NCBI GenBank assembly: GCA_002433075.1
Contig: DJHM01000048.1
Span: 83,414 to 147,413 of the forward strand
DNA from: Latescibacteria bacterium UBA6620
GTDB lineage: Bacteria > Latescibacterota > UBA2968
Length of the DNA: 64,000 bases
Reading direction: 5' to 3'
Shown here: in pieces, positions 25,914 through 35,093 of the stretch
Layout: every line of letters begins with the position of its first letter
Position numbering within the stretch: position 1 is the stretch's first letter
Notes under the pieces: generated by a model
Told to the model about the DNA's origin: nothing
The model's database searches: none
The model's input: only the letters and a program-made list of their open reading frames with translations
Position numbers and translations under genes: made by a program

Positions 25914-26570
25914 TTGGACGAGCCGAAATTTGCCGCGGACTGTATGCTGGGAAAACTGGCCCGGTGGCTACGGATTCTCGGATACGACACCACCTACTTT
26001 TCCTACATTGCCGACGAGCACCTGCTCGACCTATGCCGTGAGGAAAATCGAGTCCTGCTTACGAGCGATCGTCCTCTCGCCGAGTGCGCTGGGACAGTGT
26101 CCTGCATTCTCGTTGAAGAAAGGAAACTCGAACCTCAACTGGCGCAACTCGTACGCGACGTCGGCCTCGACCTCGATCGCGAAACTTTCACAAGATGCCT
26201 ACTCTGCAATACGCCGATCGAGCAGGTGTCTCGGGACCAGGTCGCATCCGTGGTGCCGCCCCACGTGCTCGAGACACACGATCGATTTCATCGATGCCCA
26301 GATTGCGATCGCGTCTACTGGTCCGGATCGCACCTCGAGAGAATGACAGACCGGCTCCTTGCCATCCGTGACGGCATCCAGGCGATCTCCCGATGTCCGA
26401 CGTCTAAATCTTATACTCGACCGCGCCCAGCGAAGAAGAGGCAGCGACCATCGCCCGAACCGTCGTCGACGAAAGAATGGCCGCCTGCGCCAACATCCTG
26501 CCCCGAATCCGATCGATCTATCGTTGGCAGGGCGTGGTCGAGGACGAACCCGAGGCCGCGATTCTACTGA
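25914..26570 (+). CDS. Mut7-C RNase domain protein (PIN-like plus zinc ribbon)
   Basis: Starts FAADCMLGKLARWLRILGYDT, the signature of the Mut7-C family (PIN-fold nuclease). A C-terminal zinc ribbon follows with CLLCN and CPDCDRVYW, ending in HLERMTDRLLAIR at about residue 155. The TTG start at 25914 follows GGGAGG by 11 bases. The family normally ends here, but this frame has no stop and runs on for about 60 low-complexity basic residues, overlapping cutA in another frame. The real stop has probably been lost. Confidence 0.78.
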   Translation: MDEPKFAADCMLGKLARWLRILGYDTTYFSYIADEHLLDLCREENRVLLTSDRPLAECAGTVSCILVEERKLEPQLAQLVRDVGLDLDRETFTRCLLCNTPIEQVSRDQVASVVPPHVLETHDRFHRCPDCDRVYWSGSHLERMTDRLLAIRDGIQAISRCPTSKSYTRPRPAKKRQRPSPEPSSTKEWPPAPTSCPESDRSIVGRAWSRTNPRPRFY

Positions 26571-26707
26571 ACACAGCGGTCGGTCGCGTCGATGCCCTCA
26601 TTCACCGAATCAAGACCTTGCACAGCTACGACGTCCCCGACATCGTCGCACTCCCGATCTACAAAGGCCACGGTCCGTATCTCGACTGGGTAAGAGCGAA
26701 TACCTGA
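26393..26707 (+). pseudogene. cutA: Divalent-cation tolerance protein CutA with stop at codon 5
   Basis: CutA1-type trimeric protein linked to copper and other metal tolerance. The frame reads M-S-D-V, then TAA (26405-26407), then ILYSTAPSEEEAATIA, RMAACANILPRI, SIYRWQGVVEDEPEA and YDVPDIVALPI to the stop, the full CutA pattern. A single base change (for example CAA to TAA) explains it. Internal ATG 26477 would leave out the first strand and helix. The rest shows no damage, so the mutation is recent or an error. Confidence 0.75.
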
Positions 26708-26777
26708 GAATCAAATGGAATCAGAGAAGTAGGAAATTCCCGAATTCCCTATTACGGCATTTTCCAATGAGGTCTCT

Positions 26778-27413
26778 ATGGGTTTTCCAGTCTATGACTT
26801 TCGTAATCCCGAACACATCACAAACATGCTCGTCACGCCCGAGATTCGCTCACGCTTCATGTGGATGGACCCAGGTGACGAATTCAACAGCAGACACAGC
26901 CACGACCTCGGTCACGAGATCTTCCTCGTTCTCCAGGGCAAAATGGAATTCGAAATCGATGGTGAAACGGAAATCCTCGAACCAGGCCAGCTCTGCTACG
27001 CCCTGAGGGACCAGCCACACGCTGTGCGTGTCATCGGGGACGAACCCGTCGTCATCTACCTGTCCGTCACCCCTCACATCCTGCCAACCCACACCGGGCG
27101 AACGCAGGAGGGCGAGGCCCTGCCGATCCGCTTTTCGCCCCACGGCAGCTACGACGTTCCTTTTGACGAGACCGTAACCCGATCCGACCGGGTCGAGCGT
27201 CACCGTTCAGCGGTCGACGCCTTTGCTCAGGCCGCTCAAGCGCTCGTAGACCAGCACCGCGAAGTGCTGAGTGGACTGGCCGCTTCGGAGTCCGAAGACC
27301 AGGCGACTCGGAATGCGATGTGGGAGAAACTCTACCACGTCCATCGCAATCTGACAGAACTCAATGACAGCTGGAACGATCTCGCCCCGACGTTAACCGA
27401 GGGGACGAAGTAG
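26778..27413 (+). CDS. Cupin-domain protein with helical tail (copy 1 of module)
   Basis: 211 aa. Residues about 15-110 form a single cupin barrel: HSHDLGHEIFLVLQGKMEFEI contains the His-His-Glu metal ligands, and LEPGQLCYALRDQPHAVRVIG supplies the last His. A charged helical tail of about 80 residues follows. It is closely similar to the protein at 62844-63497 through both parts, and each is followed directly by a Gfo/Idh gene, so the pair behaves as a module. Metal-dependent isomerase or sugar-binding roles are possible; function unknown. Confidence 0.82.
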   Translation: MGFPVYDFRNPEHITNMLVTPEIRSRFMWMDPGDEFNSRHSHDLGHEIFLVLQGKMEFEIDGETEILEPGQLCYALRDQPHAVRVIGDEPVVIYLSVTPHILPTHTGRTQEGEALPIRFSPHGSYDVPFDETVTRSDRVERHRSAVDAFAQAAQALVDQHREVLSGLAASESEDQATRNAMWEKLYHVHRNLTELNDSWNDLAPTLTEGTK

Positions 27414-27483
27414 TTTCAGCCTCGGTCGACTCTCTTTCGCTCCGCGCAGATTCAGCCATCGGTGTCTATCTGTGTGCTTCTGC

Positions 27484-27530
27484 CTACCCGCCGAAGCCTT
27501 TTTGGCGAAGGCGGGTGGTTCCTACGTCTT
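27484..27530. repeat. REP-like intergenic repeat copy
   Basis: Contains 'ccgaagccttttTGGCGAAGGCGGGTGGTTCCTAC', an imperfect hairpin of the 'gcgaaggcgg-tcctac' family found several times in this window. Sits between the cupin and Gfo/Idh genes, breaking an otherwise compact pair. Confidence 0.6.
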
Positions 27531-27543
27531 CTCGAGGTCCTAA

Positions 27544-28638
27544 ATGAAACGCATCAAGATCGGAATTGTCGGCTGTGGTGCCATTGCTCAGGTGCAGCAT
27601 ATGCCCAACTTCCACGACCTGCAGGATCGCTTCGAGGTCACCTGGGCCTGTGACGTCAGCGCCGGCGCAGCCCAATATGTCGCGAACAAGTACAACGTGC
27701 CCAACCACACCACCGACTACCGGGAGTTACTCGATGGCGATGTCGACGCCGTCCTCCTCTGTCACCGCGATCCTAAAACCGAGATCGCCCTCGCCTCCCT
27801 CAATGCTGGCAAGCACATGTTCATCGAGAAGCCCGTCTGTTTCTCGAAAGAGGAAGCGCAATCCATTACCGATGCCGCAGCCTCGGCAGGCGTGGTCGCC
27901 CAGACGGGCTACATGAAAGTCTACGATCCCGCGTTCGAGATCACGGCCGATGCGACGCAAGGATGGGATCCCGCTTTCGTCCAGGTGAACCATCTCCATC
28001 CGAACAACAACCTACATCTGGCGCAGTTCCACATCGAGCGGTTCGACGACGTCCCACCCGAGGCCGGAGAAGCCTCTTCGGCAGCGCGCGATGCGGCCTT
28101 CAAACAGGCGATGGGCGAAAACGTCGCCCCGGAAGCGAAGAGCATTTTCTTCACGCTTTCCGGCAGCATGATTCACGACCTCTACGGATTGCGCCTCCTC
28201 TTCGGCAACCCGTCACGGATCGTCAGCACAGACGTCTGGCAGAACGGCCGCGCCGTCTCAACGAACATAGAGTATCCATCCGGCGCCCGGTGCATCGCAT
28301 CGTGGGTCGACCTCCCCGACCTCTGGGACTTCAAGGAAACCCTAGAGATCTACGGCGACGACCGGCGCGTCATCCTGACCTACCCCACCGGATTCTCCCG
28401 CGGTCAGCTCTCGCGGGTGACCCTGCAACACATCGACGAAAACGGAAGGCACGTCACCGAGGAACCCGCCATCGACTGGGCCAGTCCTTTCGTGCGTGAA
28501 CTCGAGCACTTTCACGACTGCGTCGTTGAGGGAGCCGCCTGCCACACCCCGATGGCCGACGCCCGCCAGGACATCCAACTCGTCATCAACATCACCCAGG
28601 CCTACATCAATGGCGCCCCCGTGAAATTCGGAGCATAG
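27544..28638 (+). CDS. Gfo/Idh/MocA-family oxidoreductase (copy 1 of module)
   Basis: NAD(P)-dependent sugar or inositol dehydrogenase. Rossmann start IGIVGCGAIAQVQHMPN; the active-site loop appears as FIEKPVC, with the family EKP lysine. The substrate domain follows from residue about 125 (VNHLHPNNNLHLAQFHIERF). 364 aa, ATG. Its closest relative in the window is the partial gene at 63533, which shares GKHxxxEKPVC, YMKxYDPAF and HLHPxNN and is also preceded by a cupin of the same type. Followed by a ROK kinase and a SelA-like enzyme, consistent with amino-sugar or sugar-acid breakdown. Confidence 0.9.
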   Translation: MKRIKIGIVGCGAIAQVQHMPNFHDLQDRFEVTWACDVSAGAAQYVANKYNVPNHTTDYRELLDGDVDAVLLCHRDPKTEIALASLNAGKHMFIEKPVCFSKEEAQSITDAAASAGVVAQTGYMKVYDPAFEITADATQGWDPAFVQVNHLHPNNNLHLAQFHIERFDDVPPEAGEASSAARDAAFKQAMGENVAPEAKSIFFTLSGSMIHDLYGLRLLFGNPSRIVSTDVWQNGRAVSTNIEYPSGARCIASWVDLPDLWDFKETLEIYGDDRRVILTYPTGFSRGQLSRVTLQHIDENGRHVTEEPAIDWASPFVRELEHFHDCVVEGAACHTPMADARQDIQLVINITQAYINGAPVKFGA

Positions 28639-28700
28639 CGTGTACGGGTTCCCTGATCATGCTTGGAATAGAACCCCGAAGGCACGGTCCCCCCTATCCT

Positions 28701-28732
28701 TTCTTCGTGTCTTCGTGTCTTCGTGGTTCAGC
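28701..28732. repeat. Short tandem repeat (TTCGTGTC)n at the 5' end of the ROK gene
   Basis: Three tandem copies of 'cttcgtgt' followed by 'cttcgtggtt'. The reverse reads AACCACGAAGACACGAAG, a sequence type I know to recur between genes in diverse environmental bacteria. It occupies the place where the ROK ribosome-binding site should be. Confidence 0.7.
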
Positions 28733-28734
28733 TT

Positions 28735-29667
28735 TTGATTTTCGCTCTCGGTATCGACCTCGGCGGCACCGACATCAAGGGTGCCATCGTCTCGTCCGAC
28801 GGCGAGATCCTTCGCCAGGACCGAGTCGCCACGGAAGCATCGAACGGAGCCGACGCCGTCGCCGACCGGATCGTGTCTCTCGCGACCGACCTGCTCGACA
28901 GCCAGGGTGCATCGCCGACCGAAGCAACCGGGCTCGGCATCGGAGTTCCCGGAGTCACCCGCGCCGACGGCACCGTCGTACTCGCCCCCAATCTCGACTG
29001 GCACCACGTCCCGTTTAAATCCAAGCTACAGCAACGGTTGCCCGGAATGCGCGTCGAGATCGACAATGATGCCAACCTCGCCGCCCTCGCCGAGGCCAGA
29101 GCCGGCATCGGCGCCGGATGTGACACCCTCGTCCTTCTGACGCTGGGAACCGGTATCGGTGGAGGTGTAGTCATTGATGGATCGATCCACCACGGGGCTT
29201 CCCATTCAGCCGGCGAAGTCGGGCATATGACCGTCCTGCCGGGGGGGCCGCTATGTGGATGCGGCAAGCGCGGATGCCTCGAGGCCCTCAGCGCAACCTC
29301 CGGGATGCTCGACCACGCACGTCAGAGTCTCGAGGCGGGCGAAAAAAGCACGCTCTCCGATGTGGGCCCTCTGACACCCAAAGCCATCTGCGATGCCGCT
29401 CACAAAGGGGATCGGGTCGCGACAAAGACGATCGACCACGTCACGAACTACATCGGGATCGCTGTCGCCAACCTCCTGAATGTCCTGAGTCCTGACGTGG
29501 TCGCCATCGGAGGCGGAATCAGCGCCGCAGGGGATCTTTTGCTCAATCCTATTGTCGCCTCGGCTCGAACCCACACGCTCGAAGGCCTGTTCGAGTCGAC
29601 CACCATCGGACTTGCCGAACTCGGCAACGATGCCGGCTCCATCGGCGGCGCCTACCTCGTATTGTGA
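28735..29667 (+). CDS. ROK-family sugar kinase (glucokinase-like)
   Basis: Phosphorylates glucose or an N-acyl-aminosugar with ATP. Phosphate loop LGIDLGGTDIKGAIV, substrate motif EIDNDANLAALAEA, LTLGTGIGGGVV, and the ROK zinc site GHMTVLPGGPLCGCGKRGCLE are intact. 311 codons if TTG 28735 is the start; GTG 28723 lies within a tandem repeat. No Shine-Dalgarno is visible because the repeat replaces it. Follows Gfo/Idh and precedes the SelA-like enzyme on the same strand. Confidence 0.92.
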   Translation: MIFALGIDLGGTDIKGAIVSSDGEILRQDRVATEASNGADAVADRIVSLATDLLDSQGASPTEATGLGIGVPGVTRADGTVVLAPNLDWHHVPFKSKLQQRLPGMRVEIDNDANLAALAEARAGIGAGCDTLVLLTLGTGIGGGVVIDGSIHHGASHSAGEVGHMTVLPGGPLCGCGKRGCLEALSATSGMLDHARQSLEAGEKSTLSDVGPLTPKAICDAAHKGDRVATKTIDHVTNYIGIAVANLLNVLSPDVVAIGGGISAAGDLLLNPIVASARTHTLEGLFESTTIGLAELGNDAGSIGGAYLVL

Positions 29668-29700
29668 AGCCTCCTGATACCCCAAACGTGTGGAGATCCA

Positions 29701-30837
29701 ATGTCCTCAGTCGATAGCGATGCCCAACTCTACCGCGATCTCGGCGCCACCCCCGTCATCAACGCGGCGGGAAACCAGACCGTCATCGGCGGCTCTCGTC
29801 CTTCCCCCGCCGTGCAGGAGGCCATGACCGCGGCCAGCAGATACTACGTCTCAATGGACGAACTCTTCCAGTCCACCGGTGAAATCATCGCCGAGCTGCT
29901 CGGCACCGAAGCGGCGTTCGTTACGCCCGGCTGCGGAGCCGCGCTCGCGCTCTCCGCCGCCGCCTGCATGTCGGTCGGCAGCGACGAACGGATGGAACAG
30001 CTCCCCCACACCCACAACATCCCGAATCAGTTTCTTTTTCAGGCGCGTCAGAAATACCACTACCAACGATGCCTCACGATTTTCGGCGGCCACGTCGTGA
30101 TGGTCGGCAACCAGAACGGGACGACCGTCGAGCAGCTCGAAGATTCGATCACCGAACAGACCGCCGGCATCCACTACTATGCCTGGGGCGATCCCGAAGA
30201 CGACATCCAGGGTCTCGACAGTCTGCTCACGATCGCGGGACGCCACGATCTCCCAGTCACCATCGACGCCGCCTATCAGGTCTACCCGCTCGACACGATG
30301 AAGTCCTACGCGCAGGCCCCCAACGCGATGATCGGGTTCGGAGCCAAGTACATCGGCGCGTGCAATTCGACCGGCATCCTGTGCGGAAAGAAGGAACTCA
30401 TCCAGGCCGCATACGGGCACAGCTTCATCGGATTCGAATCCGGCGACCTCGAAACCGTAGGGCGTCCGCTGAAACTCGACCGTCAGGAAGTCGTCGCCGT
30501 CGTCGTCGCATTGAAGGAATGGCTGGCGATGGACCACGACGCCCGAATTGCCGATCACTGGCGCAAGGCAGATCATATCGAAACGTCCCTAGCGGGGGTG
30601 CCTCACCTCGAGATCGAACGGCACGTCGAGGACAACAGTCTGAGCAACGGCGTGATGCTCATCATCGACGAGAAAGGCGCTGGAAAAACGGGAGCTCAGG
30701 TCGTGGACGAGCTCAAGGCCGGCGACCCTTCGATCTGGACGCGGGCAAGAGGAAATCGACTGCGCATTGCCGTCGCGCACCTCATTGAAGATGAAGTCGA
30801 CATCGTGATCGACAGGGTCCGCAAAGTCCTGGGATAG
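29701..30837 (+). CDS. SelA-like PLP-dependent enzyme (DgaE/ammonia-lyase type)
   Basis: 378-aa fold-type I PLP protein of the SelA-like group, which includes D-glucosaminate-6-phosphate ammonia-lyase. Marks are TPVINAAGNQTVIGGS at the start, FVTPGCGAALALSAAACM, TIDAAYQVYPL (Asp to the pyridine nitrogen) and the PLP lysine in GFGAKYIGACNSTG. True selenocysteine synthase is longer, so a sugar-acid or amino-acid lyase role is favoured. Between a ROK kinase and a broken hypothetical gene. Confidence 0.85.
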   Translation: MSSVDSDAQLYRDLGATPVINAAGNQTVIGGSRPSPAVQEAMTAASRYYVSMDELFQSTGEIIAELLGTEAAFVTPGCGAALALSAAACMSVGSDERMEQLPHTHNIPNQFLFQARQKYHYQRCLTIFGGHVVMVGNQNGTTVEQLEDSITEQTAGIHYYAWGDPEDDIQGLDSLLTIAGRHDLPVTIDAAYQVYPLDTMKSYAQAPNAMIGFGAKYIGACNSTGILCGKKELIQAAYGHSFIGFESGDLETVGRPLKLDRQEVVAVVVALKEWLAMDHDARIADHWRKADHIETSLAGVPHLEIERHVEDNSLSNGVMLIIDEKGAGKTGAQVVDELKAGDPSIWTRARGNRLRIAVAHLIEDEVDIVIDRVRKVLG

Positions 30838-30850
30838 ACACATCGGTCCC

Positions 30851-31335
30851 ATGACCGAGCGCTGGAGAAAGGTGAATCTCAGTCAGTCACAATTTGATGC
30901 GATCGAAGCGGAAGCCATCGAACATCTGATGCCCCAGTCACACGAGATGGACGTTCACGACCTGCACTGCTACATCCATTTTTCCGAGACAGCATCGCTC
31001 GACGATGCACTCCCACAGCAGGTCGTCGAGAAGCTACAAAAGGCTCTTGCCGAAACCATCACCACAGACAGTTCCAAATGGAACACCTATTGCCTGCGTC
31101 CACTCTGGGTGGTTGAGCATCCCAGCAGTCCGCTGGTCGCGAAAGTCGATCCTGACCTCGTCGAGCGAAATCTTCAATGAAAGATCCAGAACGAAAATGG
31201 TTCCTGGGCTCCGCATTGGGAGTGGGGCCAATTCCCCGACCTGTGGGAAGAGGCGAAACAGCCTGGTCCGGCATCATCACCGTCCGGAATCTGATCGTCT
31301 TACGGAACTTCGGCCGAATCGAAGGTCTCAGCTGA
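30851..31335 (+). pseudogene. Hypothetical protein with in-frame TGA and a -1 frameshift
   Basis: Reads MTERWRKVNLSQSQFDAIEA ... WNTYCLRPLWVVEHP ... PDLVERNLQ, then TGA at about 31178. The frame continues with KIQNENGSWAPHWEWGQFPD, which fits the expected continuation with Trp at the stop (TGG to TGA). Near 31256 a missing A in the AAA run shifts the frame: ETAWSGIITVRNLIVLRNFG then runs to TGA at 31333-31335. The intact protein would be about 160 aa, of a family I recall only as conserved hypotheticals ending in such an 'RNL--LR-FGRI' tail. Confidence 0.65.
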
Positions 31336-31395
31336 GGTGGTCCCGGGCTCGATGGGCCTCACATTTTCGATTCTCGATGTTCTATATTCAATCCC

Positions 31396-31722
31396 ATGAA
31401 GGCCTGGCTCTGCCTATCCGTCGCCATCGTGCTTGAAGTCGCAGGCACCGTCTGCATGAAGCTGTCAGCGGGGTTCACGCGTCCGGTCCCATCGATCCTT
31501 GTCGGTGTCTTTTACCTGATCTCCCTGGGATTCATGATCCTCGCCGTAAAAACCCTTGAGATTTCCCTCGTCTACGCCATCTGGTCCGGGCTCGGGACCG
31601 CACTGATCTCCGGAGTCGGGATCTTCTATTTTAACGAATCCGTGACGCCCCTCAAGTTGGTGTCGATCGTCCTCATCATCGTCGGGGTAGTTGGCCTTCA
31701 CGCCTCATCGCCCCATCAGTAG
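31396..31722 (+). CDS. Small multidrug resistance (SMR) transporter
   Basis: 108 aa with four predicted membrane helices (LCLSVAIVLEVAGTVCMKLS, ILVGVFYLISLGFMILAV, LVYAIWSGLGTALISGVGIF, LVSIVLIIVGVVGLHA). The membrane glutamate essential for proton-coupled export is in VLEVAGT (E14 equivalent), and the YAIWSGLGT motif is intact. EmrE/QacC family; substrates are cations such as quaternary ammonium or guanidinium. No guanidine riboswitch was seen upstream. Confidence 0.93.
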   Translation: MKAWLCLSVAIVLEVAGTVCMKLSAGFTRPVPSILVGVFYLISLGFMILAVKTLEISLVYAIWSGLGTALISGVGIFYFNESVTPLKLVSIVLIIVGVVGLHASSPHQ

Positions 31723-31726
31723 GTAG

Positions 31727-32761
31727 ATGCCCTCACCCACCAGCCCATTCGGTGAACCTCGAGTCGTCGTAGCTCCGATCGACGGCGATCGATTCGCTCA
31801 TCTTGCCTGGCCCAAGGTCGTTCGCACCTGCCAGGAAACCATCGTTCTCGCCTTCAGCGCCGGGCGTTTTCACGGCGCGCACGGTGAGGGGTGTCCGGCG
31901 ATCGCCGTCTCCAACGATCGTGGAGAGACCTTCTCACCACCGCAGATCGTGACCGAATTCACGGCTGACGACACCTACACCCACTGTGGAAACCTGGCGC
32001 TGGGCGTCACGACGGACGACACCCTGATCCTGATGGCCATGGCCTATCGCGGCGACGAAGCGAACAGCCTTTTCAGTTGGGTCTCGATCGATCAGGGTGA
32101 GTCCTGGCAAGAATCCAACGTCTCTGCTCTCGCAGCCGGACGAACCGGTTCCGTCTATGGGTCGGTCTTCAAAGTCGAAGGAAGAGGGTACTCGGTTGCA
32201 GGGCATTTTCGGGAGGGTTCCTATCCCGATACGCAAGGGATCTGGATGTCCACGAGTGACGACGGTCTCCACTGGAAGGCGCCGGAGAAGGTGACCGATC
32301 GGCCCCTCGTGGAACCTGCCTTCGTGGCGATGGAAGAGAACATCATCGGACTCGCTCGACCCAACACGGATCGCTACGAACAGATCGTTGCGAATCGTCG
32401 AAGAATGGATTGGAAGGTGGGCGAATCAGGAGTCACCGCATCCGGTCCGAACACACAGTTGCCCTGCCCCACACTCTTCCGGGTCGGCGACCGACTCGTC
32501 TCCCTGGTCACCGAACGGACAGTGCCCGGGAATGCCCCCGGCCGCATCATCGCCTGGTCAGCCGATCTGGAGGGCGCGGCCTGGAAGCGAGGTCAAACGC
32601 TGATCGAGTTTCCCGCAGACGAAGAGAACAATGATTTTGGTTATCCGTGGATGATCCCCCTCGACGACGACCGCTGGTGGTGCACCTTCTACCAGGGCCG
32701 GAACAAGGGCGCCTGCTCGATCTACGGAATACATCTCGATCCGAGCGTTCTCATAGAATAG
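31727..32761 (+). CDS. Exo-alpha-sialidase/BNR-repeat family protein
   Basis: 344-aa six-bladed propeller. Asp-box-like turns are visible: SNDRGETFSPP, SIDQGESWQES, STSDDGLHWKAP and SADLEGAAW. No signal peptide. Such proteins may cleave terminal sugars, but the sialidase arginine triad cannot be verified by eye. It starts four bases after the SMR stop, so both are on one transcript. Confidence 0.8.
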   Translation: MPSPTSPFGEPRVVVAPIDGDRFAHLAWPKVVRTCQETIVLAFSAGRFHGAHGEGCPAIAVSNDRGETFSPPQIVTEFTADDTYTHCGNLALGVTTDDTLILMAMAYRGDEANSLFSWVSIDQGESWQESNVSALAAGRTGSVYGSVFKVEGRGYSVAGHFREGSYPDTQGIWMSTSDDGLHWKAPEKVTDRPLVEPAFVAMEENIIGLARPNTDRYEQIVANRRRMDWKVGESGVTASGPNTQLPCPTLFRVGDRLVSLVTERTVPGNAPGRIIAWSADLEGAAWKRGQTLIEFPADEENNDFGYPWMIPLDDDRWWCTFYQGRNKGACSIYGIHLDPSVLIE

Positions 32762-32823
32762 ATCACAACAGTCCTGGCCGGTCTTCCGGTGGGGCACACA
32801 GAACTGCAACAGAGGAAGAAACC

Positions 32824-33183
32824 TTGGCACTCAAAGTCTACCAGTACCCGAAATGCAGCACCTGTCGAAACGCCCTCAAATGGCTCGACGCCAATGGCAT
32901 CGCATACACCGACGTCGACATCACAGAGAAGCCTCCCACGAAGACCGAGCTCAAGAAGATGCTCGCCTTTTACGATGGAGAACTGAAGCGGCTCTTCAAC
33001 ACCTCCGGCCTTGTCTACCGGGAACAGAGGATCAAAGACAAGCTGCCCGGCATGAAACCTGCCCAAGCCATCGACCTCCTGGCTGGAAACGGGATGTTGA
33101 TCAAGCGCCCCTTCGCCCTGACAGGCAAGGCCGGCCTTGTCGGCTTCAAAGAGGCTGAATGGAAATCCGCGCTCGGAAAATGA
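32824..33183 (+). CDS. ArsC/Spx-family thioredoxin-fold protein
   Basis: 119 aa from TTG 32824 with AGAGGAAG upstream. YPKCSTCRNALKWLDANGI carries the CxxC pair of the ArsC/Spx fold; KLFNTSGxxYRE appears as RLFNTSGLVYREQRIKD, and LIKRPFALTGKAGLVGFKE is the C-terminal signature. YffB and Spx-like proteins share it, so arsenate reduction is not certain. Follows the sialidase-like gene by 62 bases. Confidence 0.88.
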   Translation: MALKVYQYPKCSTCRNALKWLDANGIAYTDVDITEKPPTKTELKKMLAFYDGELKRLFNTSGLVYREQRIKDKLPGMKPAQAIDLLAGNGMLIKRPFALTGKAGLVGFKEAEWKSALGK

Positions 33184-33420
33184 AAACGAGCGTAGCCTTC
33201 CGCCACGCCCGTTTGCTTCCCAAAATCTATTCCTGACTTCTTACACTACGAGCCCTCAGCGCCTGAGTCACAGACCTTTCGCTGGCAGAGACTGTTGCCA
33301 CTGCATCTGTTCGCAGCCTGTAGGGATACCCACAACCGCTGCCGCAGGCTCCGTCCACCGCCTACCGTCTACTGCCCACCTCGCGCGCCGGGGCCCTCCA
33401 GAAATCCACAAGGTGTTCAT

Positions 33421-34521
33421 TCATTCATCAAAGACCAGGACGCCCCGCGCATTCTTCCCCGCCACAAGATCATCGAACGCCTGCTGCGCATCATCGATCG
33501 AATAGCGCTGCGTAATCAGACCATCCAGATTCAGATCACCCGACTGGTAGAGATCCAGCAGCCGGGGCAGATCGACCCGCTGCCGTGTCGAACCGTAGAA
33601 CGATCCGAGCACACGCTTCTCGTCCCGCACCAGCATCGACGCTGGAATCGCCAGCTCCTCATCCGCTTTCGCGATCCCGATCACGGCGACCGTACCCGCA
33701 CGTCGCGCGCTCTCGAATGCCTGGCGCATCACCGTCGCGTTCCCGATCGCTTCGAACGTATAGTCCGCACCACGACCCCCTGTGATCTCCCGAATGCGCT
33801 CAACGGGATCCTCTTCGCTCGCATCCACCGTATGGGTTGCACCGAACTGGAGCGCGAATTCCAGCTTCAACGGATTCGTGTCCACGGCAATGATCGTGTT
33901 GGCCGAACTCATCTTCGAACCCTGGATCACGTTCAACCCGATCCCTCCCGATCCGAAGACGGCTACAGAAGATCCCGGCTCGACTTCAGCCGTATTGATC
34001 ACTGCACCGACGCCCGTCATCACCCCACAGCCGACCAGCGCGACTTTGTCCAGCGCAATCTCAGGGTCGATCGAAATCGCGCTCGTTTCGTGCACGATCG
34101 TGTATTCACTCATCGTACCGATTCCCGCCATCTGGACGATCGGTTCGCCTCCTCGTTTCATCGGCACGTGCCCGTTCGGAAGCGCACCCGTTCGCGTATG
34201 GGACGTTGTCTCGCACAGGTTCGGTTTTCCCGTCGTGCAATAGAAACACTTTCCGCACTGAGGAATGTAGATGAGCACCACGTGGTCACCCGGTTTCAGT
34301 GTCGTCACGTGCTGACCCACCTCCTCCACAATCCCCGCACCCTCGTGCCCGAGCACGATCGGATAGTTCACCGGAATCGTGCCATCGACGATGGAGTAGT
34401 CGCTGTGACACACCCCGCTCGCCCCCATCTTCACCAGCACTTCGTCCTCTCGCAGATCATCCAGCTCGATCTCGTCCACACGAACTTTCTGATCCTTCCC
34501 CTCGATCACAACCGACTTCAT
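33421..34521 (-). CDS. Zinc-dependent alcohol dehydrogenase (class III-like)
   Basis: 366-aa MDR-family dehydrogenase. Catalytic zinc ligands in GVCHSDYS and GHEGAGIVEEVG, structural zinc cysteines in PQCGKCFYCTTGKPNLCE, the dinucleotide loop AVFGSGGIGLNVIQG, and AVDTNPLKLEFA with Asp for NAD. Related to glutathione- or mycothiol-type formaldehyde dehydrogenases and arylalcohol dehydrogenases. ATG start; monocistronic between intergenic repeats. Confidence 0.92.
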   Translation of the reverse strand: MKSVVIEGKDQKVRVDEIELDDLREDEVLVKMGASGVCHSDYSIVDGTIPVNYPIVLGHEGAGIVEEVGQHVTTLKPGDHVVLIYIPQCGKCFYCTTGKPNLCETTSHTRTGALPNGHVPMKRGGEPIVQMAGIGTMSEYTIVHETSAISIDPEIALDKVALVGCGVMTGVGAVINTAEVEPGSSVAVFGSGGIGLNVIQGSKMSSANTIIAVDTNPLKLEFALQFGATHTVDASEEDPVERIREITGGRGADYTFEAIGNATVMRQAFESARRAGTVAVIGIAKADEELAIPASMLVRDEKRVLGSFYGSTRQRVDLPRLLDLYQSGDLNLDGLITQRYSIDDAQQAFDDLVAGKNARGVLVFDE

Positions 34522-34629
34522 TCAACAGCTCCTCATCTTGTTAAGGTCACTCCGTCCCGAAGGACACAAGGCTATCACACAGTAATCAGGGCGCAGCATT
34601 TGCCACGCCCCGTCTCCCGACTGCCGCAC

Positions 34630-35093
34630 CGACCCGCCTTGTCGTAGCGGCGAAGCCGCGAAGACAGAAGCCTCCTGACGTGCCGTAGCCTCGGCGAAGG
34701 CAATTGGCGTAGGTGGGCTCTCCCGCTCATGCATCATACGAATTTATCGCCTGGATTCCCTCTCACAAGCTTGATTTCACCATCCCGGTCCAGTTGTCTC
34801 ACCGTATCCAGAATCTTTCCCTGCACCATGTAGTCTTGTTTCTCCTTAAGAAAAGACAGGCCCCACAGATTATGTGAGGCCTTCTCTTTTGTACCAACGA
34901 CTGCGTTCCACAAGTTCGCGGTCCGGAGACCGCCCTGGGTCGCCGTAGCCAAGTGGCGAAGGCGGCTCCCACCGGTTACCGTGCGCTCGCAGCGCGAGGG
35001 TTGTCCACCGCCTGTCCTGAGCAGGCTGCGAAGCAGCCGTGTCGAAGGGCCTACCGCCTACCTCGCCGCAGCTGCGTAGCAGCGAAGGCGAGC
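34630..35093. repeat. Cluster of REP-like imperfect palindromes
   Basis: This gene-free stretch holds at least three copies of the 'gtagc...gcgaaggcgg-tcc' family: around 34640-34712 ('gtagcggcgaagccgcgaag', 'gtagcctcggcgaaggc'), 34915-34975 ('gtcgccgtagccaagtggcgaaggcggctcccac') and 35010-35097 ('gcaggctgcgaagcagcc', 'gctgcgtagcagcgaaggcgagcctac'). Between them, 34840-34905 has an imperfect AT-rich inverted repeat (aaggcctcac / ggccccacag region). No gene recognised. Confidence 0.65.

Noticed and set aside
26778..28638. Germin-like oxalate degradation locus
   Set aside because: The cupin fits by fold only. The helical tail and the linked Gfo/Idh enzyme point to sugar metabolism, and no oxalate-specific gene is nearby.
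31340..31395. Guanidine riboswitch before the SMR transporter
   Set aside because: The space upstream is short and lacks the ACGG or ACGR hairpin motifs of the known guanidine classes.
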